DNA from: Gammaproteobacteria bacterium
GTDB taxonomy: Bacteria; Pseudomonadota; Gammaproteobacteria; Steroidobacterales; Woeseiaceae
Direction of reading: 5' to 3'
Length of the DNA stretch: 19,413 bases
Assembly (NCBI GenBank): GCA_029881015.1
Contig: JAOUNK010000016.1
Location: 1 to 19,413 of the forward strand
Below, piece by piece: positions 1-5,770 of this stretch. Position 1 is the first letter of the stretch, and every line of letters starts with the position of its first letter. A program made the position numbers and the translations under genes. Below the pieces are notes generated by a model. It was not told the DNA's origin. It saw only the letters and a list, made by a program, of their open reading frames with translations, and did no database searches.

Positions 1-1152
1 CACGTCGTCCAGGCATGCGCCGTTGCCGGTGCCCGTGCAACCCGTGCGGCCTGCCAGCGCCGCCGACCAGTTCGGCAGCTGCGCCAGGAGCCCCGGCGTG
101 CCGACGTCCTCGGTCGGCTGGCCGTCGGTGATCAATACATTGAAGTTCTTCGAACACTCCAGCATCGACGGGCGCTCGTAGACCGGCGGCGCCGTCGTCA
201 GAAGTGCGGCTGCATCGGTGCCGTTGGCGCCGATCTCGCCATAGTTGACCGGCAGTCCCTGCCAGAATAACGCCGTCTCGAACAGTGACTCGGAGAGCGG
301 TGTCCAGCCGTCTGCGGGGAGGGCGTCGATCTCGGCCAGGATCGTGGCACGATTGGCGTCGAGATCGATCGGGGCGCGAATAATCGTGCCGCCTTCCGTG
401 TCGTTAAAGCGCATCAGGCCGACGTTCATGTCGTTGACGGAGTTCAGAACAGCCTTGGTCGCTTCTTTCATGATATCGGAGCGTGACATATCCACGGTGG
501 CAGGGTCGTTCTGGTAGTTAAGGTAGTTGCCGTCATGGATCGTGTAAGTGGTGCTGCGGCCGGAGCTGCCCCATGCGAGTTCCTGGAGCGGATCTGATGT
601 CCAGGCATTTGCCATGCCGCTGCCCGACACGGCGTACACGGCGCTCGGGTCGCCGCCGCCGTTCTCGCCGTGAAAACTGCTGTCCGATTCGCATTCGACC
701 GGGTCAGAGGTGTTGCCCGGTTCGAGCTCCATCCACTCGTCTACACCACCGGCATTCGGGCGGTACTGGACGAGCACGCCCGTGTACGCACCGACACCGG
801 CGACCTGGATCGCCGCGTCGGCGCAATGCCACGCGCTCTTGTCAATGAACCTCGTGTTTGCGGCATCGCATACAGGTGTGCCTGACCCTTCGCTGTAGTA
901 CATGGAGTCCCGGTCGCAGGTTCCAAATGCGGAATAGTCGACAGTGGGATCGTACTGCTGGCCGGTTTGCTGTTGGGTTGTCATCGACCCAGAGGTGTCG
1001 AGAATGAACATGACGTTCGGCTTCAACTGCGAAGGATCGGGCGGTGCGAGGAGCAACAGCTCCGTGTCATCCGCAAGTGCCGGCGCGCCACTGGCGATTG
1101 CCAGCGTCAAGCCAAGAACAGTCCCTGTCGTTTTACGAATTACCTTATTCAT
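1..1152 (-). CDS. pilY1: PilY1-like type IV pilus tip adhesin, N-terminal part (cut by left edge)
   Basis: The frame is open from ATG at 1152 to the window edge (384 codons, no stop), so only the N-terminal part is present. It starts with a Sec signal peptide (MNKVIRKTTG..., likely cut after ALA). A von Willebrand A-like domain begins about residue 45 with the MIDAS motif DTSGSM (DxSxS) and continues through a conserved RFND segment to NVLITDGQPTEDVG. This is the layout of PilY1, the tip-located adhesin and mechanosensor that works with minor pilins to prime type IV pilus assembly. The C-terminal beta-propeller typical of PilY1 would lie outside the window and cannot be seen. A GAGGG Shine-Dalgarno sequence seven bases before ATG supports the start. 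It is the last visible gene of the minor-pilin operon and lies 10 bases after the small CxxC protein. The VWA domain alone is not unique to PilY1; the operon context gives the name. Confidence 0.88.
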   Translation of the reverse strand, partial: MNKVIRKTTGTVLGLTLAIASGAPALADDTELLLLAPPDPSQLKPNVMFILDTSGSMTTQQQTGQQYDPTVDYSAFGTCDRDSMYYSEGSGTPVCDAANTRFIDKSAWHCADAAIQVAGVGAYTGVLVQYRPNAGGVDEWMELEPGNTSDPVECESDSSFHGENGGGDPSAVYAVSGSGMANAWTSDPLQELAWGSSGRSTTYTIHDGNYLNYQNDPATVDMSRSDIMKEATKAVLNSVNDMNVGLMRFNDTEGGTIIRAPIDLDANRATILAEIDALPADGWTPLSESLFETALFWQGLPVNYGEIGANGTDAAALLTTAPPVYERPSMLECSKNFNVLITDGQPTEDVGTPGLLAQLPNWSAALAGRTGCTGTGNGACLDDV

Positions 1153-1162
1153 AGTGCTACCC

Positions 1163-1501
1163 TCAAAGGTTGACCGACACAGCGGTCACCTGATTCCGTT
1201 CGACGTGGCGAAGCACAGTTACGGCTTCCTTCTCTGGCTCTTCCACAACAGCGATAGCGTCGCGGAATGCCTTCAACGGCACGGTCTTTCCATTTATCTG
1301 GAAGCGCACGTCGGCGGCAACGCGGATGCGAACGTATTCGCAGGTCCTGCATTCCTTGAACGCGATCGTGCCACCCTGAGCGCGTGGCAGGCGCATGTCG
1401 CTCAATGCGATTTCGTAGGCTTCCTGCACGACTCGCATATCGGCGGCTGCCGGCAATGCCAGGCCCACCAATACAGCTATCATCAATACTTTAAGTTTCA
1501 T
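1163..1501 (-). CDS. Small exported protein with a CxxC motif, pilX-pilY1 interval
   Basis: This 112-residue protein has a clear Sec signal peptide (MKLKVLMIAVLVGLALPAAA, cleavage before DMR). The mature part is about 90 residues with a single CxxC (KECRTCEY, near residues 50-53) and an alternating hydrophobic/charged pattern (VRIRVAADVRFQING) suggesting a small beta-rich periplasmic domain. I recognise no family. GGAG seven bases upstream of ATG supports the start. The gene sits tightly between pilX (24-base gap) and pilY1 (10-base gap), so it is very probably co-transcribed with the minor pilins. A role in pilus tip or PilY1 maturation, export or metal/redox handling is inference from position. 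In the well-studied fimU-pilV-pilW-pilX-pilY1 operons there is no gene at this place. Confidence 0.8.
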   Translation of the reverse strand: MKLKVLMIAVLVGLALPAAADMRVVQEAYEIALSDMRLPRAQGGTIAFKECRTCEYVRIRVAADVRFQINGKTVPLKAFRDAIAVVEEPEKEAVTVLRHVERNQVTAVSVNL

Positions 1502-1525
1502 GAGCTTGCTCCGTTCCTTTTACGC

Positions 1526-1999
1526 TCAAAGCGCCGACATTTCCGGGCCGACGACATAAAAAGCTTGTGTATGGACCGCGCTCGAGTCGCGGTCCGTTGT
1601 GTTGCCGGGATCACGCAGCATCTCTGCCTGTGACGTGGCTTGAAAGTGGTAGGCGGCAATTCCGCTGCCAACACCAAGGCTGAATGCCTTGTCCGGCACC
1701 ATGGTCGAGTCCTCGAACTGGATCGTGGTGGCAATGTTCTGATACGAAGACGGTGTCTGCGTCATGGTGGTTGCGCCGCCCGTCGCGAACTGGCCCTGGG
1801 ACAACGCCATTTCAATACCGGTTTCGGCAGCCTGGAATGCATCTTCGTAGGCCTGGTCGTTACGCACCAGTGCGAGCTCCGTGGTCGCGGTGTTCATGCC
1901 CGAGATGGCGAGGACAGTGATAACGACCAGCAACATCAGTCCGACGACGAGTGCCGCACCCTGTTGTGAATTGCGAGAAGAAATCTGTGTCTGTTTCAT
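1526..1999 (-). CDS. pilX: PilX-type minor pilin
   Basis: The 157-residue protein has a type III (prepilin) leader: a short polar stretch ending QQG, then AALVVGLMLLVVITVLAISG, a long hydrophobic helix. As is usual for PilX/GspK-like minor pilins, position +5 of the mature helix is not glutamate (it is Val). The following DQAYEDAFQAAETGIEMALS is the characteristic PilX helix with the AAETG core. The rest is a short globular domain. The frame stays open upstream to 2173, but that extension overlaps pilW and lacks pilin character, so ATG at 1999, 19 bases after the pilW stop, is chosen. The product is expected in the inner membrane, joining the priming complex with PilV, PilW, the FimT-type pseudopilins and PilY1. 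The leader should be cut by PilD. Confidence 0.88.
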   Translation of the reverse strand: MKQTQISSRNSQQGAALVVGLMLLVVITVLAISGMNTATTELALVRNDQAYEDAFQAAETGIEMALSQGQFATGGATTMTQTPSSYQNIATTIQFEDSTMVPDKAFSLGVGSGIAAYHFQATSQAEMLRDPGNTTDRDSSAVHTQAFYVVGPEMSAL

Positions 2000-2018
2000 A
2001 AGTATGTGCTCTTGATCA

Positions 2019-3038
2019 TCAGGTCCGGGCATTGCGCAGCAGGATCGTCTTGGAAACCTGCAAACGGCGGAAGCCGTCATTCTGCTGGCCCATGTTGGCG
2101 TTGCCGGGCTGGTAATTGCGGTTGTCCTGCAATCCGAACTCGGCAGTAACGCCTCTAACCACGAGCCAGACACGCGCTGTCATGACGCGCGCGCCCGGTA
2201 CGTATCCGGCCGCGGCCGGGTTGTAGATGTCGTCGCCCGGGTGAACGTAGCGATCGACGGTGTTGTCTTCATCCACATCGATGCCCAGTTGCAGCTGGAT
2301 GTTCTCAACGCCGGGTGCAACTTCCTGGTCGTCGATGAACGGTGCACCGGCGCGCACGGTTAAGGTCTTGCGACGTAAGGTCGGGACGCCGGGGATCAGT
2401 GTCGATGTCGGGGAAACGTAGTAGCTGTTTACCATCAGGTTGTGCGTTGCCGACGACGGAGCGCCCGTGATCGGGTGAATCGTGACCGGCGAAAACGCGG
2501 CGGGGACACCGCCGGTCTCAAACAACTCGCCCTGGATGCGCGTGGACTGTACCTGGAGTCGCCCGGCTTCGAGTGCAACGGGCTGAACCGTTGCGCGGCG
2601 AATCGTGACGAGGTCCGAGTTCGCCTGTGCTCCGCCGGAGGCGCTGCACGGCAGGTTGTAAGCGTTGTCGTTGCCGTCGATCGGTCGTGCAAGATCGAAA
2701 GCCCAGTTCGCACCGCAGGTACCTGTCGAGCTCAGCGGCTCCGTCAGGCCATTGGGATTGTCGTCGCCAACCAGCGAGCGGCCTTCGACAGCCAGGCCGC
2801 GGCTGTTGCGACCCCAGTTACTGGCCATGCGCAGGTCAGCCTCGATCGTATCCATCGCGAACTGTGCGGTTTCCTGCACCCGAGCGATCGACTCGTTGAC
2901 CACGAAGGCCTGGCGGCTCTGGTTGTAGATCTGCACCGCACCGATGATCAGGAATGACCCGATCGCAAGAGCGACCATGATCTCGACCAGGGTCAGACCG
3001 GTCTGGCGTTGTCGTGTTGCTACCTTGCTATACGTCAT
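2019..3038 (-). CDS. pilW: PilW-type minor pilin
   Basis: The 339-residue protein has a prepilin leader cut after Gly14 (RQTG|LTLVE), with Glu at mature position +5 and a 20-residue hydrophobic helix (LVEIMVALAIGSFLIIGAVQ). The helix continues into IYNQSRQAFVVNESIARVQETAQFAM, typical of PilW/GspJ-like proteins. The large C-terminal domain ends in a conserved-looking stretch VMTARVWLVVRG followed by FRRLQVSKTILLRNART, matching the end of PilW proteins. AGGAG lies 10 bases upstream of ATG. The gene is 13 bases after pilV and 19 bases before pilX. The expected role is the inner-membrane pseudopilin of the pilus priming complex. Length is in the normal range for PilW. Confidence 0.9.
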   Translation of the reverse strand: MTYSKVATRQRQTGLTLVEIMVALAIGSFLIIGAVQIYNQSRQAFVVNESIARVQETAQFAMDTIEADLRMASNWGRNSRGLAVEGRSLVGDDNPNGLTEPLSSTGTCGANWAFDLARPIDGNDNAYNLPCSASGGAQANSDLVTIRRATVQPVALEAGRLQVQSTRIQGELFETGGVPAAFSPVTIHPITGAPSSATHNLMVNSYYVSPTSTLIPGVPTLRRKTLTVRAGAPFIDDQEVAPGVENIQLQLGIDVDEDNTVDRYVHPGDDIYNPAAAGYVPGARVMTARVWLVVRGVTAEFGLQDNRNYQPGNANMGQQNDGFRRLQVSKTILLRNART

Positions 3039-3051
3039 CTGCAGGTCGCTC

Positions 3052-3528
3052 CTAGAACGGGTTTACCGGAACAGTAATCGAGTACTGCGGCTGGATGCCG
3101 TCAGGCGTCGGTTCGTCCCAGCGCACGGTAATGGTGTAGGACGGTGGCAGGGTGGCCGCGTTGAAAAGCACTTCGACCTGCTGGCTGCCGTCGGCCATCG
3201 GCGGCAGGAATTCCAGGGCCTGTGCCTGCCAGAGGAAGATGTCATGCGCGGCCATTTGCGCCACGTTGCAGTTGGCATTCTGTGCCACGCAGTTGTTATC
3301 GGCGCCCGCTGCTGCTGCATAGGCGGCACCTGCGGTCGGGTTGGCCCGTATACGGTCGGCGATGTCGCCAACCAGGGTAACCGCGTGGTGGCGCAGCATC
3401 GAGGTCCGCCCGGCCTGCATGCTGTGCACGTACAGCCCCGCGATGCCGAGCATGCCCACCGACATGATGACCAGCGCGATCAACACCTCAACGAGCGAAA
3501 AACCTTTGGATTTCCTGAGAATAGTCAT
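3052..3528 (-). CDS. pilV: PilV-type minor pilin
   Basis: Two in-frame ATGs exist, at 3534 and 3528. The second has GGA seven bases upstream, while the first would put the same sequence almost against the codon, so 3528 is preferred (158 residues, MTILRKSKGFSLVEVL...). The leader is cut after Gly9 with Glu at +5, then IALVIMSVGMLGIAGLYVHSM, the classic PilV motif with MLGIAGL. The globular part includes a short loop rich in Ala and two Cys (NNCVAQNANC) that could form a disulfide. The C-terminus has ITVRWDE and SITVPVNPF, a PilV-like final strand pair. The start is only a few bases after the stop of the upstream FimT-type gene, indicating one transcript and probable translational coupling. 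Confidence 0.88.
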   Translation of the reverse strand: MTILRKSKGFSLVEVLIALVIMSVGMLGIAGLYVHSMQAGRTSMLRHHAVTLVGDIADRIRANPTAGAAYAAAAGADNNCVAQNANCNVAQMAAHDIFLWQAQALEFLPPMADGSQQVEVLFNAATLPPSYTITVRWDEPTPDGIQPQYSITVPVNPF

Positions 3529-3538
3529 GTTCATTTCC

Positions 3539-4144
3539 CTACGGACAGGACTTGCCCATCGCCGTGAGCGCGTCGTTGATCAGCGTGTTGTCGCGGAAAA
3601 CCGTTGCGCGTCCCAGCGGCGTTGCGACGAACAGTCGCGCCGCCGAGCTGCCGCCGGAGCTCGTGATGACACCGCGCTCATCGCACATGACGATCTGCGA
3701 GACGGCGGGGTTGCCCCCGACGTTCGGGCGACCGAGGCCGTTTGACGAGTAGCTGAAGTAGGTCGCGTCGTCGGCAACGGCGATAGTGATACCCTCGGCT
3801 ACCGGGCCGTGAGCCTGCAACACCGTCTCATTGGCGCCGCTGCGGTTGATATCGCCGTCCTCGTCAACGAAGACGATGAACCCCTGGTCCCAGGTGCCGC
3901 CACAGTTGGCCGTGGTCGCCAGCGCGTTGGCGCTGGCACACACCGTGATATTGGTCTTGGCTCGCCCGGATTCGCTGCGTGCGAGGTGGAACGAGGAGTG
4001 CAGGTCGTTCGCCGCACTCGTCATGCGGCCGTTCTGGTTGAACGCCAGCATATTGGGTACACCGAAAGTCAGCACCACCCCGACAATCACCATCGTTATC
4101 AGCAGTTCATACAACGTGAAGCCGTTTTGGTTTCTTTTGTCCAT
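3539..4144 (-). CDS. GspH/FimT-type pseudopilin
   Basis: The 201-residue protein has a prepilin leader cut after Gly8 (NQNG|FTLYELL), Glu at +5, and the helix LITMVIVGVVLTFGVPNML. The downstream FxxNGRMTSAANDLHSSFHLARSESGRAKTNITVC is the diagnostic GspH/FimT signature (two short helices then ARSEA-like, RxxxVxxC). The G-T-W-D-x-G-x-x-V-F-V-D-x-D-G-D-I segment is also typical. The C-terminus carries a Cys pair candidate (MCDERG, KSCP). This is the FimT/FimU position at the head of the pilV-pilW-pilX-pilY1 operon, so it is expected to be part of the priming complex. No Shine-Dalgarno precedes ATG 4144. Instead a TATAGT box ends six bases before it, suggesting a leaderless start. Confidence 0.88.
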   Translation of the reverse strand: MDKRNQNGFTLYELLITMVIVGVVLTFGVPNMLAFNQNGRMTSAANDLHSSFHLARSESGRAKTNITVCASANALATTANCGGTWDQGFIVFVDEDGDINRSGANETVLQAHGPVAEGITIAVADDATYFSYSSNGLGRPNVGGNPAVSQIVMCDERGVITSSGGSSAARLFVATPLGRATVFRDNTLINDALTAMGKSCP

Positions 4145-4150
4145 GGGCGC

Positions 4151-4156
4151 ACTATA
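4151..4156 (-). promoter_or_regulatory. Candidate -10 box immediately before the FimT-type gene
   Basis: Reading the minus strand, TATAGT (5 of 6 consensus bases) is followed by six bases, GCGCCC, and then ATG at 4144. A sigma-70 transcript from this box would begin at or next to the A of the start codon, giving a leaderless mRNA; there is no Shine-Dalgarno sequence to contradict this. No convincing -35 hexamer was found at 16-18 bases, which lowers confidence. Confidence 0.35.
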
Positions 4157-4242
4157 GAGGGTCCGGAAAGCGGCGTTTCGAGTACCCGACTAACGGCACC
4201 TGAATCCCGACAAACGGTCAATTTGGCCACCCGTTACTTAAC

Positions 4243-4776
4243 TTATTCCGCGCAGGCGTAGGGCGTGCCGTCAGGGCGCTCGAAGGCCACCCTGGGACGC
4301 CCGGTGTAGCTGATGACCAGCCCCTTGGCGGGGACGCGATTGCGGCGATCGCAGACGACAAACGTGCCGTTGGTCGCCCGCAGAAACGTAGCTCGCAGCG
4401 TGAAGCCGGCCCGATTGGCCTGGATCCTCACGTCGGGGGACACGCGGTGTGTCTGGAGCACGAGTTCGCCGGGATCGACGTAGGGCGGGGAGTCGCGATC
4501 GCTGTTTTCGAACAGGATCCAGCCGTGCGACCAGTCGGTTGCCGGGTCGCAGCGCTCGCCGTCCCGGCTGGGGCATAACGAGACGACCTTGCGGCGCATG
4601 ATCGACTCCTTTCTCGCCAGGTGGACGGCGTGAAAAAGTGCATTTATTTCAACTGCTTGCGTTTGCCTTGCCAGCGTACCGGAGAAGGCCGGCAAGCCGG
4701 TCGCCAGCACGATGCCGACCAGTGCGAGGGTCATCAGCAGTTCGTACAGGGTGTACCCCTTGTTGCGCGGCTTCAT
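4243..4776 (-). CDS. Second GspH/FimT-type pseudopilin
   Basis: The 177-residue protein is a paralogue of the next gene, with leader MKPRNKG|YTLYELL. Cleavage after Gly7 would leave an N-terminal Tyr instead of the usual Phe; Glu is at +5. The helix LMTLALVGIVLATGLPAF leads into the GspH signature (LARQTQAVEINALFHAVHLARKESIMRRKVVSLCPS), then DGERCDPATDWSHGWILFENSDRD, FVVCDRR and a final Cys (PYACAE). The Cys pairs may be disulfides. The start is backed by an almost perfect Shine-Dalgarno sequence (AAGGAGGT). It lies 98 bases upstream of the first FimT-type gene, so it may be co-transcribed or an independent unit. The likely role is a minor pilus subunit or priming-complex pseudopilin; which of the two copies is the functional FimU equivalent cannot be decided from the sequence. 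Confidence 0.85.
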   Translation of the reverse strand: MKPRNKGYTLYELLMTLALVGIVLATGLPAFSGTLARQTQAVEINALFHAVHLARKESIMRRKVVSLCPSRDGERCDPATDWSHGWILFENSDRDSPPYVDPGELVLQTHRVSPDVRIQANRAGFTLRATFLRATNGTFVVCDRRNRVPAKGLVISYTGRPRVAFERPDGTPYACAE

Positions 4777-4780
4777 CCGG

Positions 4781-4788
4781 ACCTCCTT
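4781..4788 (-). promoter_or_regulatory. Strong Shine-Dalgarno sequence of the second FimT-type gene
   Basis: The minus strand reads AAGGAGGT, four bases before ATG 4776, a near-complete match to the anti-Shine-Dalgarno sequence. A 5-bp hairpin (TGTCC, loop GCA, GGACA) lies directly upstream. The contrast with the next gene, which has no Shine-Dalgarno at all, is notable. Confidence 0.7.
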
Positions 4789-4894
4789 GTCCTGCGGACA
4801 GGGTTGCAGAGGAGGGCATGTCTCGACGAGGTCGCTAATTGCGGAATTGGCCGAGAAACAGGGGTTTTCGCCTAGCCAATCGCGACTGAAGTCA

Positions 4895-4903
4895 TGCTAT
4901 TCT
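4895..4903 (+). promoter_or_regulatory. Candidate extended -10 promoter of the Fur-family gene
   Basis: TGC followed by TATTCT forms an extended -10 element 37 bases before the start codon at 4941. The -35 region is weak, as is common for extended -10 promoters. The downstream discriminator is GC-rich. Confidence 0.4.
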
Positions 4904-4940
4904 CAGCGGCGCGCACCACGGAAAACCACGGGAAGACAGT

Positions 4941-5360
4941 ATGTTGCGTCCGGAAATAGCCGCGAAACTTGACGAACTGGAAATTTTATCGACCCCGCAA
5001 CGGCTTGAAATTGCGGAGATATTGCTCGAAAGGCCACAGCACCTGTCGGCCGAGCATATTATCGACCGCTTGCGGGCATCCGGTAGCGGCGTGTCCAAGG
5101 CGACCGTCTACAACACGTTGAAGCTGTTCACCGAGCGGGGTCTGGTCCGGGAGTGCGTGGTGGATCCGGAGCGGCGCTTTTATGACTCCACCATCGAACC
5201 CCACCACCACTTCTACAATCTCGACACGGGCGAGCTGACGGATATCCCGGCGGAGAGCATTCGTATCGAGGGCCTGCCGCAGTTTCCCGAGAACGGTGAG
5301 CTGGACAGCGTCGAGGTCGTGATCAGGTTTCGCCGGGGAAGCGCCGAAAAACCCGTGTGA
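4941..5360 (+). CDS. Fur-superfamily transcriptional regulator, Irr-like
   Basis: The 139-residue protein has the Fur N-terminal winged helix (STPQRLEIAEILLE, then HLSAEHIIDRLRASG and the recognition helix VSKATVYNTLKLFTERGLV). The dimerisation/metal part has HHHFYNLDTGELTDIP at residues 88-103. In Fur, Zur and PerR this place reads HHDHxxCxxCG; here both cysteines of the first CxxC are Asn and Asp, and no C-terminal CxxC follows. The only cysteine is Cys72. Loss of the structural zinc site with HHHF and D/E-rich following residues is the pattern of Irr, the haem-dependent iron-response regulator, but function cannot be assigned firmly and a PerR/Fur-like metal or peroxide response is possible. 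GGA with seven-base spacing supports the start. It lies divergent from the pilin operon, 164 bases apart, and directly upstream of the tRNA gene. Confidence 0.88.
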   Translation: MLRPEIAAKLDELEILSTPQRLEIAEILLERPQHLSAEHIIDRLRASGSGVSKATVYNTLKLFTERGLVRECVVDPERRFYDSTIEPHHHFYNLDTGELTDIPAESIRIEGLPQFPENGELDSVEVVIRFRRGSAEKPV

Positions 5361-5365
5361 AACCC

Positions 5366-5394
5366 TTTTCGTAAGCGGCGGGCACAGCTATACT
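5366..5394 (+). promoter_or_regulatory. Candidate promoter of tRNA-Thr
   Basis: TATACT (5389-5394, 5/6 consensus) lies 17 bases after a weak -35 candidate, TTTTCG. The following GCGCGCC discriminator is typical of growth-rate and stringently controlled stable-RNA promoters. Transcription would start about 10 bases before the mature tRNA. Confidence 0.55.
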
Positions 5395-5410
5395 GCGCGC
5401 CGCTTGCCGT

Positions 5411-5486
5411 GCCGGATTAGCTCAGTTGGTAGAGCACATCATTCGTAATGATGGGGTCAGGTGTTCGAGTCACCTATCCGGCACCA
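5411..5486 (+). tRNA. tRNA-Thr (anticodon CGT)
   Basis: All arms fold: acceptor GCCGGAT with ATCCGGC, D-stem GCTC with GAGC, anticodon stem CATCA with TGATG around loop TTCGTAA, T-stem AGGTG with CACCT around TTCGAGT, discriminator A and encoded CCA. The anticodon CGT reads ACG (threonine). Length is 76 bases and a T-run follows directly. Its last 31 bases plus four following Ts recur in degenerate form at 10549-10583, so this gene appears to have served as an integration site. Confidence 0.96.
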
Positions 5487-5490
5487 TTTT
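5456..5490 (+). repeat. Putative attachment-site repeat, copy 1 (3' end of tRNA-Thr)
   Basis: These 35 bases (variable-loop end, T-arm, 3' acceptor strand, CCA and four Ts) align without gaps to 10549-10583, with 30 identities by eye. tRNA 3' ends are the standard targets of tyrosine integrases, and the copy that restores the intact tRNA normally lies at the gene end of the island. Confidence 0.6.
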
Positions 5491-5758
5491 TCCCGGATTC
5501 CCGGTCCCGCGATCCAATAATCCTTAGCCTCTGCAGCGCGCCGCCGTTTGCCTGGTCAACGCAATCGCCGCGTGTGTTCGTCCTGATTTCGACCAGGTCG
5601 GCGGTATTTCGGCTGGACCGGGTCTTCTCTTCACGCCCGCTGCCGAGATTCTGTGACACCCGTCCACATTGTGGCACCCCTGTTCAGATACCCTTGAATA
5701 ATTAGTGGGTTAGGCGCCAAACATACCGGGCGCTATATTTTTTACCCATGCGAAGAGA
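5487..5758. other. Intergenic stretch between tRNA-Thr and the hybrid kinase
   Basis: No credible gene is seen in these roughly 270 bases. They contain an 11-base palindrome at 5664-5674 (CCACA-T-TGTGG) that could bind a dimeric regulator. A small hairpin follows (GCGCC at 5714-5718 pairing with GGCGC at 5729-5733) with TATATTTTTT directly after it, a weak terminator-like signal just before the kinase gene. No good -35/-10 pair for the kinase could be picked out. Confidence 0.35.
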
Positions 5759-5770
5759 TTGATCAGGGCC

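Noticed and set aside
944..1633. Plus-strand open frame of 229 codons across pilY1, the small CxxC gene and pilX
   Set aside because: It spans three well-supported genes on the other strand and has no protein-like features.
2000..2173. N-terminal extension of PilX by 58 residues
   Set aside because: It overlaps pilW and would place the prepilin leader in the middle of the protein.
4842..4870. Imperfect inverted repeat around CGAGAAAC and GGTTTTCG as a regulator box for the Fur-family gene
   Set aside because: Only about six of eight positions match and it does not resemble a known Fur or Irr box, so it was not listed as a site.
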